Source: JAWLDB01 sp041686915 (GTDB lineage: Bacteria > Bacillota > UBA994 > UBA5500). Taken from it: a stretch of DNA of 5,441 nucleotides. This document shows positions 1 through 5,441 of this stretch, piece by piece; the stretch's first letter is position 1, and every line of letters starts with the position of its first letter. The stretch lies in the NCBI GenBank assembly GCA_041686915.1, contig JAWLDB010000179.1:1-5441 (forward strand), written 5' to 3'. Under the pieces are notes generated by a model. It worked only from the letters and a program-made list of their open reading frames with translations, was not told where the DNA came from and made no database searches. A program made the position numbers and the translations under genes.

Positions 1-675
1 CTCTACCAAGTGTTCTTTATCTCCGGCATCAACCTGACCACTGCCGGCAATACCTCACTGCTCTTGGCAGTAAACCCAATCTGGGTTGCCATTCTGGCCA
101 GCCTGGTCGGCAAGGAACGCCTGCGCTGGCAGGCGTGGGCAGGTATTGCCCTTTCCTTCCTGGGCATCTTCATGGTCACCGTTGGTGGAGGTAAGGAGAT
201 CAGCTTCGCAGCGGAAACAACCCGAGGTGACCTGCTCATCCTGGGAGGCACCCTCGTCTTTGCCATCTACACCATCATCAGCAAGCCTTATCTGTCCAAA
301 TACAGCCCCCTACAGTGGTCGACGTACACGATGATCGCCGGTGCCGGTGGCCTGATGGTGGCTTCCGTTGGACCGCTCCAGGCGCAAGATTGGTCTGCCG
401 TTTCCCTACCCGGTTGGGGTGGCCTGATCTACTCAGCAGTCTTCGCCATCGTGGTTGGCTACTACGTCTGGAACAACGGTGTACAAAAGCTAGGCGCTGC
501 CCGCACCGCCATCTACAGTAACCTCTCTCCAGTAGTCGCAATGTTAACCGGATGGCTGATCCTTTCCGAGCGTATTACCCTGCCACAGTTGGCGGGCGCC
601 GGTTTGATCATCTCGGGTCTGTATATCGCTCGCAGCAGCCGTTTGGCCCGCAAGCCAAAGCCCCAAGAGGCATAG
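1..675 (+). CDS. EamA/DMT-family membrane transporter, 5'-truncated by window edge
   Basis: Inner-membrane permease of the drug/metabolite transporter superfamily. Family members export amino acids, metabolites or drugs; the substrate cannot be told here. The frame is open from base 1 (Leu-Tyr-Gln, then a GTG at 10), so 224 C-terminal residues are seen, against about 300 for a complete ten-helix protein. The missing part is roughly the first two to three helices. Hydrophobic segments lie near visible residues 1-10, 16-36, 45-62, 76-94, 106-124, 139-157, 168-187 and 195-210. The internal duplication typical of EamA is visible: NPIWVAILASLVGKERL (25-41) in the first half matches SPVVAMLTGWLILSERI (176-192) in the second, each a helix ending in a Glu-Arg motif. 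The tail after the last helix is short and basic (RSSRLARKPKPQEA). The GTG at 10 is unlikely to be the real start because it would remove helices of the first repeat. The gene converges on the minus-strand gene ending at 933. The family is secure; the function is not. Confidence 0.9.
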   Translation, partial: LYQVFFISGINLTTAGNTSLLLAVNPIWVAILASLVGKERLRWQAWAGIALSFLGIFMVTVGGGKEISFAAETTRGDLLILGGTLVFAIYTIISKPYLSKYSPLQWSTYTMIAGAGGLMVASVGPLQAQDWSAVSLPGWGGLIYSAVFAIVVGYYVWNNGVQKLGAARTAIYSNLSPVVAMLTGWLILSERITLPQLAGAGLIISGLYIARSSRLARKPKPQEA

Positions 676-690
676 GCTCTCAGGAATCAT

Positions 691-873
691 CCCCACGGCA
701 TGCCGTGGGGCTACGATAAAACTGGACACCTCAGAACCGTGGGGCTACGACAAAACAGGACAGTCCCGTGGGGCTACGACAAAACGGGAGACCCTAAATT
801 CACGGTATCCCACGGCATGCCACGACTAGACAGGAGATACAATCTCACCGTAGCCCCACGGCATGCAGTGGGG
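691..873. repeat. REP-like palindromic repeat cluster
   Basis: A perfect 20-base palindrome, CCCCACGGCATGCCGTGGGG, occupies 691-710. A near-perfect copy with a single mismatched pair, CCCCACGGCATGCAGTGGGG, occupies 854-873. The 13-base core CCCACGGCATGCC at 692-704 recurs directly at 809-821. The 18-mer GCATGCCGTGGGGCTACG at 698-715 has an exact reverse complement at 849-866, so the two ends form an inverted pair around about 130 bases. Inside are three directly repeated units listed separately. Short GC-rich palindromes in inverted pairs between genes resemble REP/BIME elements or a small MITE. No transposase is nearby, and the family cannot be named from this window. Confidence 0.8.
703..789 (+). 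repeat. Three direct copies of a 24-base unit (CCGTGGGGCTACGAYAAAAC-type)
   Basis: Copies lie at 703-726, 737-760 and 766-789. Units two and three share CCGTGGGGCTACGACAAAAC exactly and then read (A/G)GGA. Unit one has a T for C after CTACGA and ends CTGGA. The gaps are 10 and 5 bases, so the spacing is irregular and there is no CRISPR-like spacer. The first unit is the right arm of the palindrome at 691-710, which links the direct repeats to the same element family. The start of the unit, CCGTGGGGCTACG, is found inverted at 849-861. Confidence 0.88.
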
Positions 874-887
874 TGCCCCAAATACAT

Positions 888-917
888 GAGAAAGCCAGGC
901 CGAAGCCTGGCTTTCTC
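888..917. terminator. Bidirectional intrinsic terminator between convergent genes
   Basis: GAGAAAGCCAGGC at 888-900 is exactly complementary to 905-917, giving a 13-bp perfect stem with a 4-base loop (901-904). Read on the minus strand, the loop is TTCG closed by C and G, the very stable C(UUCG)G tetraloop. The A/T-rich outer stem (AGAAAG/CTTTCT) puts a T-run after the GC-rich inner stem in both directions. The hairpin sits 15 bases beyond the TAA of the minus-strand gene and about 210 bases beyond the transporter stop. It most clearly serves the SLH-protein gene and can also stop read-through from the transporter. The U-tract is interrupted by C, so efficiency may be moderate. Confidence 0.85.
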
Positions 918-932
918 TCGTTATATCCTCTG

Positions 933-3119
933 TTATCTCTCTACGTTCAACAGTCGCACAAGTACTACAGCTGCTTCCGCCTTGCTCGTTACGTTCTGTG
1001 GACGGAAAGTGTTGCTGGAGCCCACCATTACCTTCAGACCGATGGTAATGGCTACATGGCCGACACGCTCAGGACTGACCTGGGCAGCGTCCGTAACCGG
1101 CAATTGATAGATACCAGGCAAGCTGGCTACCTTCTCATAGCCCATCGCGCGCACTGCGAACACGGCCAAGTCTTCACGAGTCAATGCTTTGGACAGATCC
1201 ACGTTCTCACCTGGCAGGATCAGGCCTACATTGATGGCTGTACGGACAAGCCCTGCGTATGGCTGTCCTTCTGCTGCCTTCGCCCATGGTGGCAGGACGA
1301 TGATTGGATGATCTGTGTGCCATCCGGTAGCACGCGATAGCATCTCAATCCACTCACCAACCGTAATGTCCTGATCTGGCTTGAACTGACCATGCGGTGC
1401 CTCGATGATACCAACTTTGCCAAGGAACATGATATCGCCCTCAGCCCAGTGGCCTGCCACGTCTTGCGGCAGTGTTTCTTCCTTTTCCACAACCGGCTTA
1501 CCTTGGTAATCGATCGGGTGGAGATCAGTTGGAGACAGCACGTAGCTCGGCAAGGAAGTCAGGCGATATGCCAGAACAATCTTGGGCTCGAGCACCTTTA
1601 AGCTGCTTTTCTCCGAGACCTTAGTCACCTTCTCTTCTGTAACCAGCCGATACTCAAGGATGAACGGGAAACGTTCAACCACTTGGGTGTATGCTGCATC
1701 CAGTTCCAGCGCTTTGGCCGGTGACGGGAAGTGCGTTTCCACCCAACGCAAACTATAGTGCATAACTTCCGGCTTTTCATCTGCTTTGACCGAAACCGTC
1801 ACATAGTTTGCTGGGAAAGGTATACCGTTGAACTCTCGCTCATAGCGGAAGTAATAGTATACCGGGAGCTTATCGCCTTCTTTGCGTTCTGTCGGCTCGG
1901 TAACCAGCTTGACTTGGCCCACCTTGTCTGGGCTCTGCTGTTCGATGAACGCTCTGGCAAAAGCTTCAGCTTGCTCGAAGGTCATGCTGCCTTGCTCGGG
2001 TGCTTTGTAGTCTTGATCGTGATTGTAGGACAGCAACTCGCCTGTCTTCGCGTCAAAGGAAGCATTGTAGCTGATGTAGCCATCCTCCACGTCCTTGGCG
2101 TAGAAGCTTAAGGTCCAGACGCGAACGCTACGGAACTGCCAGTCTTTGACCAGGCGCCGGCTTTGAAGCGGGATTTCGGAGGGGATGTTGAACTCTTCCC
2201 GGGCTTTGGCTTCAACTTGTTCAAGCGTAAGCAGCCCATCTATCTTTGTAACCACAGCCGCTTCTTCTGGTGTTAGCGCTGTGTCTTCCCTCGCCTGCTT
2301 CTCCCCATAACCGGCTGGAGCCTCATGTGGATATGGATAGTACTCGCTAACGAGCTCGCCAGTCTGAGCGTTGATGTACAGGCTGTTAGCCTTGGGGAAG
2401 CTATAGGCTAGGAACGGGCGGGCTTCTTCTGGCTTAACTGACGATGGCCAGAGATACATCAGCTTCATGTCACCCTGCTGTTTAAGGACCTCGGCAGCCT
2501 TCTCAGTACCAATAAGATTGGTTGGCTCCGGGAACTCGAGGTCGTGCCAACGCATGCTGAACGACTCGACCTCACCTGTATCCCCATGGACCGAAACACT
2601 AATAGTGTTCATGTTGAAGGGGATGTCGTTAACAAAGCGCTTGAAAGTGAAATGATAGAACTGCGGCCAATGCCTGCTGCTAAGGAACGGACGAGGCGGT
2701 GGCACCGGCTGGTACTTGCATTGAGCTAACTGAGCGCCAGCGACGTGCTTGGCAAAAGCCTCAGCGATTGGGTAAGCCTGTTCTTGGCTGTACTCAGGGA
2801 TGGGCGCATAAGTCTCTTGGCCAGGATCGCGATACTGGCGGAAGTCAAGCAGTTGACCACTGCTCGCATCCAGGCTGAGATTGACGTAATGCGTTGGCTC
2901 TTCTTTGCTGTACCACCGCAAGTGCCAGACTGGGCGACCGTCTATCTCGGACAGGCTGCTCTCAAACTGGCTGGGATACTGTAAATCGGGAAGCAACTCC
3001 TTGGCGCGCTGGATGGCCTGCGTCAAGGTCATGTTTTCCGCAGCCATACCGCTAACAGGTAGCACCATGCTGAATAATACTGCTACTAAGGCTACGACTG
3101 CGACTCTTCTACGGTTCAC
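933..3119 (-). CDS. Secreted PepSY/YcdB-YcdC repeat protein with C-terminal SLH repeats
   Basis: A 728-residue exported, probably cell-wall-attached protein of unknown biochemical role. Residues 1-26 form a signal peptide: a basic MNRRR start, a hydrophobic core, and cleavage near VSGMA/AEN. Two similar modules follow. The first has a PepSY-like segment (about 28-100) ending DASSGQLLDFRQY, then a YcdB/YcdC-like domain (about 108-260) with NDIPFNMNTISVSVHGDTGEV at its centre. The second repeats the order: PepSY-like (about 296-370, DAKTGELLSYNHD) then YcdB-like (about 377-540, with FNGIPFPANYVTVSV). Three SLH-like repeats end the protein (about 551-598, 618-661 and 673-726), the first with DVAGHWAEGDI. 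SLH domains normally bind pyruvylated wall polysaccharide; PepSY domains are often linked to peptidase inhibition. The start is GTG at 3117-3119, with AAGGAGGT ten bases upstream. The gene stands alone, convergent with the transporter and divergent from the phosphoesterase. The architecture is well supported; the function is not known. Confidence 0.9.
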   Translation of the reverse strand: MNRRRVAVVALVAVLFSMVLPVSGMAAENMTLTQAIQRAKELLPDLQYPSQFESSLSEIDGRPVWHLRWYSKEEPTHYVNLSLDASSGQLLDFRQYRDPGQETYAPIPEYSQEQAYPIAEAFAKHVAGAQLAQCKYQPVPPPRPFLSSRHWPQFYHFTFKRFVNDIPFNMNTISVSVHGDTGEVESFSMRWHDLEFPEPTNLIGTEKAAEVLKQQGDMKLMYLWPSSVKPEEARPFLAYSFPKANSLYINAQTGELVSEYYPYPHEAPAGYGEKQAREDTALTPEEAAVVTKIDGLLTLEQVEAKAREEFNIPSEIPLQSRRLVKDWQFRSVRVWTLSFYAKDVEDGYISYNASFDAKTGELLSYNHDQDYKAPEQGSMTFEQAEAFARAFIEQQSPDKVGQVKLVTEPTERKEGDKLPVYYYFRYEREFNGIPFPANYVTVSVKADEKPEVMHYSLRWVETHFPSPAKALELDAAYTQVVERFPFILEYRLVTEEKVTKVSEKSSLKVLEPKIVLAYRLTSLPSYVLSPTDLHPIDYQGKPVVEKEETLPQDVAGHWAEGDIMFLGKVGIIEAPHGQFKPDQDITVGEWIEMLSRATGWHTDHPIIVLPPWAKAAEGQPYAGLVRTAINVGLILPGENVDLSKALTREDLAVFAVRAMGYEKVASLPGIYQLPVTDAAQVSPERVGHVAITIGLKVMVGSSNTFRPQNVTSKAEAAVVLVRLLNVER

Positions 3120-3129
3120 TATGTCCTCT

Positions 3130-3137
3130 ACCTCCTT
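3130..3137 (-). promoter_or_regulatory. Ribosome binding site of the SLH-protein gene
   Basis: On the minus strand the sequence reads AAGGAGGT, a near-perfect anti-16S match, with ten bases between it and the GTG start at 3119. It supports the GTG as the start. No ATG in the same frame lies between the site and the GTG. Confidence 0.8.
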
Positions 3138-3154
3138 CTGCCGTTTGGGTATAC

Positions 3155-3184
3155 ACCATAATTTTAGACGAAAACAAAGGTAAA
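3155..3184 (-). promoter_or_regulatory. Candidate sigma-A-type promoter for the SLH-protein gene
   Basis: Read on the minus strand, TTTACC (3179-3184) could be a -35 box and TATGGT (3155-3160) a -10 box, 18 bases apart. Each matches its consensus at four of six positions. They would place the transcript start about 30 bases before the GTG codon, just ahead of the ribosome binding site. An alternative pairing is TTGTTT with TATACC slightly closer to the gene. The stretch is AT-rich compared with its surroundings, as promoters often are, but the call is weak. Confidence 0.3.
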
Positions 3185-3241
3185 TTGTTCCGAAAATTTC
3201 GCAGTACCACCCAATAATACGGCTGAAGCCACGAAGAAGTT

Positions 3242-3249
3242 AGGAGGAG
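3242..3249 (+). promoter_or_regulatory. Ribosome binding site that decides the phosphoesterase start
   Basis: AGGAGGAG is a strong Shine-Dalgarno sequence. It overlaps an in-frame TAG stop (3241-3243) of the phosphoesterase frame, so translation cannot begin further upstream. Six bases after it lies ATT at 3256, the ideal distance for a start codon. The next in-frame ATG, at 3340, is 90 bases away and has no comparable site in front of it. Confidence 0.85.
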
Positions 3250-3255
3250 TTTGCC

Positions 3256-3738
3256 ATTAAGCTCAAGGAATATGCTGAGAAACGCGATTTCACCCATAGC
3301 CCGGAACCCTCCGGGCAGACAGATAGTATAGAGCATGTAATGCCCTTCCCGCGGTTTGTCATTCAGGAGCACCACGCCACCCGTCTGCATTGGGACTTTC
3401 GCCTTGAAAAGGACGGTGTACTGAAGAGCTGGGCTGTTCCAAAAGGCGTCCCTCTGGAGAAAGGAGTAAAACGTCTAGCTATTCAGGTGGAGGATCACCC
3501 ACTAAGCTACATCGACTTCAGCGGGACTATTCCAAAAGGCAACTATGGTGCAGGCCAGGTTCTGATCTGGGATAAAGGCTACTACGCACCGGCTATCTAC
3601 AACGAGGATAAGGTAGAAGTAGCGATGATGGGTAGCAAGGTACGCGGAGGTTTCAAGCTGGTGCGCACTAAGGATAACCAGTGGCTGCTGTTCAAGACTG
3701 CGGATGAAGACGAAGGGCGGGCCACACCCTCGAAGTAG
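3256..3738 (+). CDS. Stand-alone LigD-type DNA 3'-phosphoesterase, probable ATT start
   Basis: Metal-dependent 3'-end-healing enzyme of the LigD PE family. Characterised members remove a 3'-phosphate or 3'-ribonucleotide so that breaks can be joined, often in bacterial non-homologous end joining. From ATT at 3256 the product has 160 residues, the size of one PE domain, with no ligase or polymerase domain. All signature residues are present: H39, H45, D47 and R49 in HHATRLHWDFRLE, and H81 and Y85 in EDHPLSY. These correspond to His42, His48, Asp50, Arg52, His84 and Tyr88 of Pseudomonas LigD. GTIPKGNYGAG follows at 90-100. The N-terminal LKEYAEKRDFTHSPEPSG (3-20) matches the family's usual LxEYxxKRDFxxTPEPxG start. 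It lies before the first ATG (3340) and in frame after a TAG at 3241, so it is made only if translation starts at ATT. Starting at 3340 would leave 132 residues that keep the active site. No Ku or ligase gene is seen here. The regulator gene follows 87 bases downstream on the same strand. Confidence 0.92.
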   Translation: MKLKEYAEKRDFTHSPEPSGQTDSIEHVMPFPRFVIQEHHATRLHWDFRLEKDGVLKSWAVPKGVPLEKGVKRLAIQVEDHPLSYIDFSGTIPKGNYGAGQVLIWDKGYYAPAIYNEDKVEVAMMGSKVRGGFKLVRTKDNQWLLFKTADEDEGRATPSK

Positions 3739-3810
3739 CAACCCAGCCACCTTAGAGAGCAGGAAATGGCACAACCACAGTGGAAAGAGGCCAAGTAAGC
3801 AAACTTTGGG

Positions 3811-3818
3811 AGAGGAAG
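3811..3818 (+). promoter_or_regulatory. Ribosome binding site of the LAL regulator
   Basis: AGAGGAAG, preceded by GGG, is a moderate Shine-Dalgarno match seven bases before the ATG at 3826. It supports that start. The resulting N-terminus (MVSPNVLLRTKLHLPVSRPQLVDRP) is the standard opening of MalT-like regulators. Confidence 0.7.
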
Positions 3819-3825
3819 TGGGTAA

Positions 3826-5441
3826 ATGGTCTCGCCAAACGTCTTGCTCCGAACCAAACTGCACCTGCCCGTAAGCCGTCCACAGCTAGTTGACCGCCCG
3901 GCACTGCATGGCCTTTTAGACGAAGGTCTTATACGCGGGCAGCGCATCTTTCTGGTTGTTGCCCCGCCTGGCTACGGCAAGTCTACGCTCGTAGCAATGT
4001 GGGCACGTAACAATACTGCGCCGACCGCATGGCTGTCGCTGGACCAGCACGATAACGACCCTGTTCGCTTCATGGCATACCTGACTGCGGCCTTGCAGAC
4101 TGTTCACCCAAGCTTAGGCCAAACTTTGCAGGGCATGCTGCGTTCGCCTCAGGTACCCGATTGTGAAGTGCTTATGTCCTTGCTGCTTGAAGAGTTGGCT
4201 GAACTTGAAGAAGAAGTAACGTTGATCCTTGATGACCTGCACCAGATAGAAAACCCGAGTATACTGGGCGCACTGCAGCTGTTAGTAAACCACGTCCCAA
4301 CTGAACTGCGGCTGATGCTGGTTTCACGGGAAGACCCAGCCCTACAACTTACCCGTTGGAAAGCCAGGGGCATGCTGATGGAACTGCGTCTGCACAACTT
4401 ACGGTTTGCCAAGGACGAGGCGAGCTCATTCCTTGAAGCAAGCATGGGCGTCAAGCTCTCCGAACAGCAGTTGGAGGCATTGTTGGAGCGAACGGAAGGT
4501 TGGGCTGCCGGCTTGCAGCTGGCTGCACTCTCACTGAAGAGCAAAGGTTCTGCTGATCTGGAGCAGTTAGCCGCCACCTTTACGGGCAACACTCGCCTGG
4601 TGATGGACTATCTGCTGGAAGAGGTCTGGGGTCAACTCTCTCAAGAGCTACGCACATTCCTGGTCAAGACTTCCTGCCTCGAGCGCATGACCGGCCCACT
4701 CTGCAATGCGGTTACTGGCAGGTCAGACAGCCAGCAGCTACTGGAACAGCTCTGGCGCGACAACCTTTTCGTGATACCCCTCGATGAACAGCGTTCGTGG
4801 TACAGATATCACCATTTGTTTGCAGACTTTCTGCAGACAGAAGCAGACTGTGATCAGCGCCAGGCTGCTCTTATTTCCGCAGCTCAGTGGTGTCGATCCG
4901 CCGGCCTGGCCACAGAAGCCATTTCCTACGCCTTTGCTGCTTTGGACTACCCACTGGCTGAGAACTTATTGATTGAGATTGCTCCTCACCTGATCGAGCA
5001 AGGCGAACTTGTTTCCCTTTTACGCTGGATTGACCTGCTCCCGCCGGACCGCAGAGTTAGTAACCCTTTGCTGGTTCTGTTTGCAGCCTGGAGCCATTTC
5101 CTTACCGGCGATATGCCACAAGCCGGGCAGGCGCTACAAGCTCTATCGAACTGCGAACCAGTTCAACTCACGTCGTTACATATTGGCCTGCTGAAATCCC
5201 TGCAGACACTCTTCGATACCGGGACAGCACAGGCAGTTCCTCTGGCGGAACAGGCAGTAGCTGCGATGGAGCATCAGCCAGCCTTCTTCCGGGCAGCAGC
5301 CCTTCTCTCCTTGGGTCAAGCCAGGGCAGCTCTCGGTCAGGCTGGTCAGGCCGCCACAGTGTTTCACGAAGCCTACCTGCTGGCTGAAGAGTCGGGACAC
5401 CAACTGACAGCTGTTACAGCGCTCGCTAACTTGGTGGCCAC
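3826..5441 (+). CDS. MalT-like LAL-family ATP-dependent transcriptional regulator, 3'-truncated by window edge
   Basis: A large STAND-class signal-transduction ATPase that, in this family, oligomerises on ATP and inducer binding and activates transcription through a C-terminal LuxR-type helix-turn-helix. The window holds 538 residues; full proteins are usually about 850-1000, so the DNA-binding end is not seen and is assumed. Seen in order: the LLRTKLHLPVSRPQLVDRP opening (7-25); Walker A APPGYGKST (46-54); Walker B LILDDLH (133-139); the SRED sensor segment (167-170); RWKARGMLMELRLHNLRF (177-194), like the family's RxRGxLxELRxxDLRF; TEGWAAGLQLAAL (223-235); and YRYHHLFADFL (326-336), the family's RYHxLFxxFL motif. 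From about 345 on the protein is Ala/Leu-rich and helical, as in the TPR-like sensor region of MalT. It lies 87 bases after the phosphoesterase gene, with no clear terminator between, so co-transcription is possible. The effector and target genes cannot be inferred; nothing supports maltose specifically. Confidence 0.92.
   Translation, partial: MVSPNVLLRTKLHLPVSRPQLVDRPALHGLLDEGLIRGQRIFLVVAPPGYGKSTLVAMWARNNTAPTAWLSLDQHDNDPVRFMAYLTAALQTVHPSLGQTLQGMLRSPQVPDCEVLMSLLLEELAELEEEVTLILDDLHQIENPSILGALQLLVNHVPTELRLMLVSREDPALQLTRWKARGMLMELRLHNLRFAKDEASSFLEASMGVKLSEQQLEALLERTEGWAAGLQLAALSLKSKGSADLEQLAATFTGNTRLVMDYLLEEVWGQLSQELRTFLVKTSCLERMTGPLCNAVTGRSDSQQLLEQLWRDNLFVIPLDEQRSWYRYHHLFADFLQTEADCDQRQAALISAAQWCRSAGLATEAISYAFAALDYPLAENLLIEIAPHLIEQGELVSLLRWIDLLPPDRRVSNPLLVLFAAWSHFLTGDMPQAGQALQALSNCEPVQLTSLHIGLLKSLQTLFDTGTAQAVPLAEQAVAAMEHQPAFFRAAALLSLGQARAALGQAGQAATVFHEAYLLAEESGHQLTAVTALANLVA

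Larger units (their letters stand above)
676..932. other. Intergenic gap between convergent genes: repeats plus terminator, no gene
   Basis: These 257 bases lie between the stop of the transporter and the stop of the minus-strand SLH protein. They hold the palindromic repeat cluster and the bidirectional terminator listed separately. An open frame from 700 to 1107 on the + strand crosses the repeats and runs antisense into the SLH gene. It encodes PWGYDKTG twice only because the DNA repeats are in register, so it is not treated as a gene. Nothing else is recognisable. Confidence 0.8.

Noticed and set aside
10..675. GTG at 10 as the true start of the transporter
   Set aside because: The frame continues upstream to the window edge, and a start here would remove the first helices of the first EamA repeat.
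703..789. Possible CRISPR array
   Set aside because: Only three copies, with gaps of 10 and 5 bases and part of a palindrome family; no spacers of normal length and no cas genes.
700..1107. Forward open frame of 135 residues containing PWGYDKTG twice
   Set aside because: The peptide repeats come from the DNA repeats, the second half is antisense to the well-supported SLH gene, and there is no ribosome binding site at its start.
873..1340. Forward open frame of 155 residues, and a similar one at 1731-2111
   Set aside because: Both lie opposite the SLH-protein gene, whose domains and signal peptide are clear; the translations show no recognisable domain.
3109..3390. Minus-strand open frame of 93 residues across the divergent gap
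   Set aside because: It overlaps the phosphoesterase N-terminus antisense and the start of the SLH gene, and has no convincing ribosome binding site or family resemblance.
3766..3798. Ten-residue open frame (MAQPQWKEAK) between phosphoesterase and regulator
   Set aside because: A short purine-rich AGAGCAGG lies just before it, so a leader peptide is conceivable, but it is too short to separate from chance and no attenuator hairpin follows it.
3502..3947. Overlapping minus-strand open frames of 120 and 116 residues
   Set aside because: They are antisense to the catalytic region of the phosphoesterase and to the start of the regulator; they are codon-bias shadows.
4149..4592. Minus-strand open frame of 147 residues, serine-rich
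   Set aside because: It is antisense to the ATPase domain of the regulator; the serine runs are the complement of Glu/Leu-rich coding sequence.

Overview
The window reads as chromosomal DNA of a moderately GC-rich member of the Bacillota, probably a thermophilic or anaerobic clostridial/Desulfotomaculum-type or Paenibacillaceae-type lineage. This placement is an inference. It rests on a secreted PepSY/YcdB-YcdC protein with C-terminal S-layer homology (SLH) repeats, strong AGGAGG-type ribosome binding sites, and a stand-alone LigD-type 3'-phosphoesterase. No rRNA or other marker is present to fix the genus.

Layout, left to right. (1) 1-675, + strand: the 3' three-quarters of an EamA/DMT-family membrane transporter, cut by the window edge. 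(2) 676-932: a non-coding gap between convergent genes. It holds a cluster of palindromic, REP-like repeats (691-873) built on CCCACGGCATGCC and CCGTGGGGCTACG, followed by a 13-bp perfect hairpin (888-917) that looks like a shared bidirectional terminator. (3) 933-3119, - strand: a 728-residue exported protein with two PepSY-like/YcdB modules and three SLH-like repeats. (4) 3120-3255: a short divergent intergenic region with weak promoter candidates and ribosome binding sites. (5) 3256-3738, + strand: a stand-alone 3'-phosphoesterase of the LigD PE family, whose natural start appears to be a rare ATT codon. (6) 3826 to the right edge, + strand: the N-terminal 538 residues of a large MalT-like (LAL family) ATP-dependent transcriptional regulator. 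Its expected C-terminal DNA-binding domain lies outside the window.

The genes do not form an obvious pathway. The phosphoesterase and the regulator are on the same strand 87 bases apart and could be co-transcribed, but the regulator has its own Shine-Dalgarno site. No mobile-element gene, tRNA, rRNA or CRISPR array was found. The points most worth a second look are the ATT start of the phosphoesterase, the palindromic repeat cluster, and the duplicated PepSY/YcdB architecture coupled to degenerate SLH repeats. No convincing new multi-gene system is visible.
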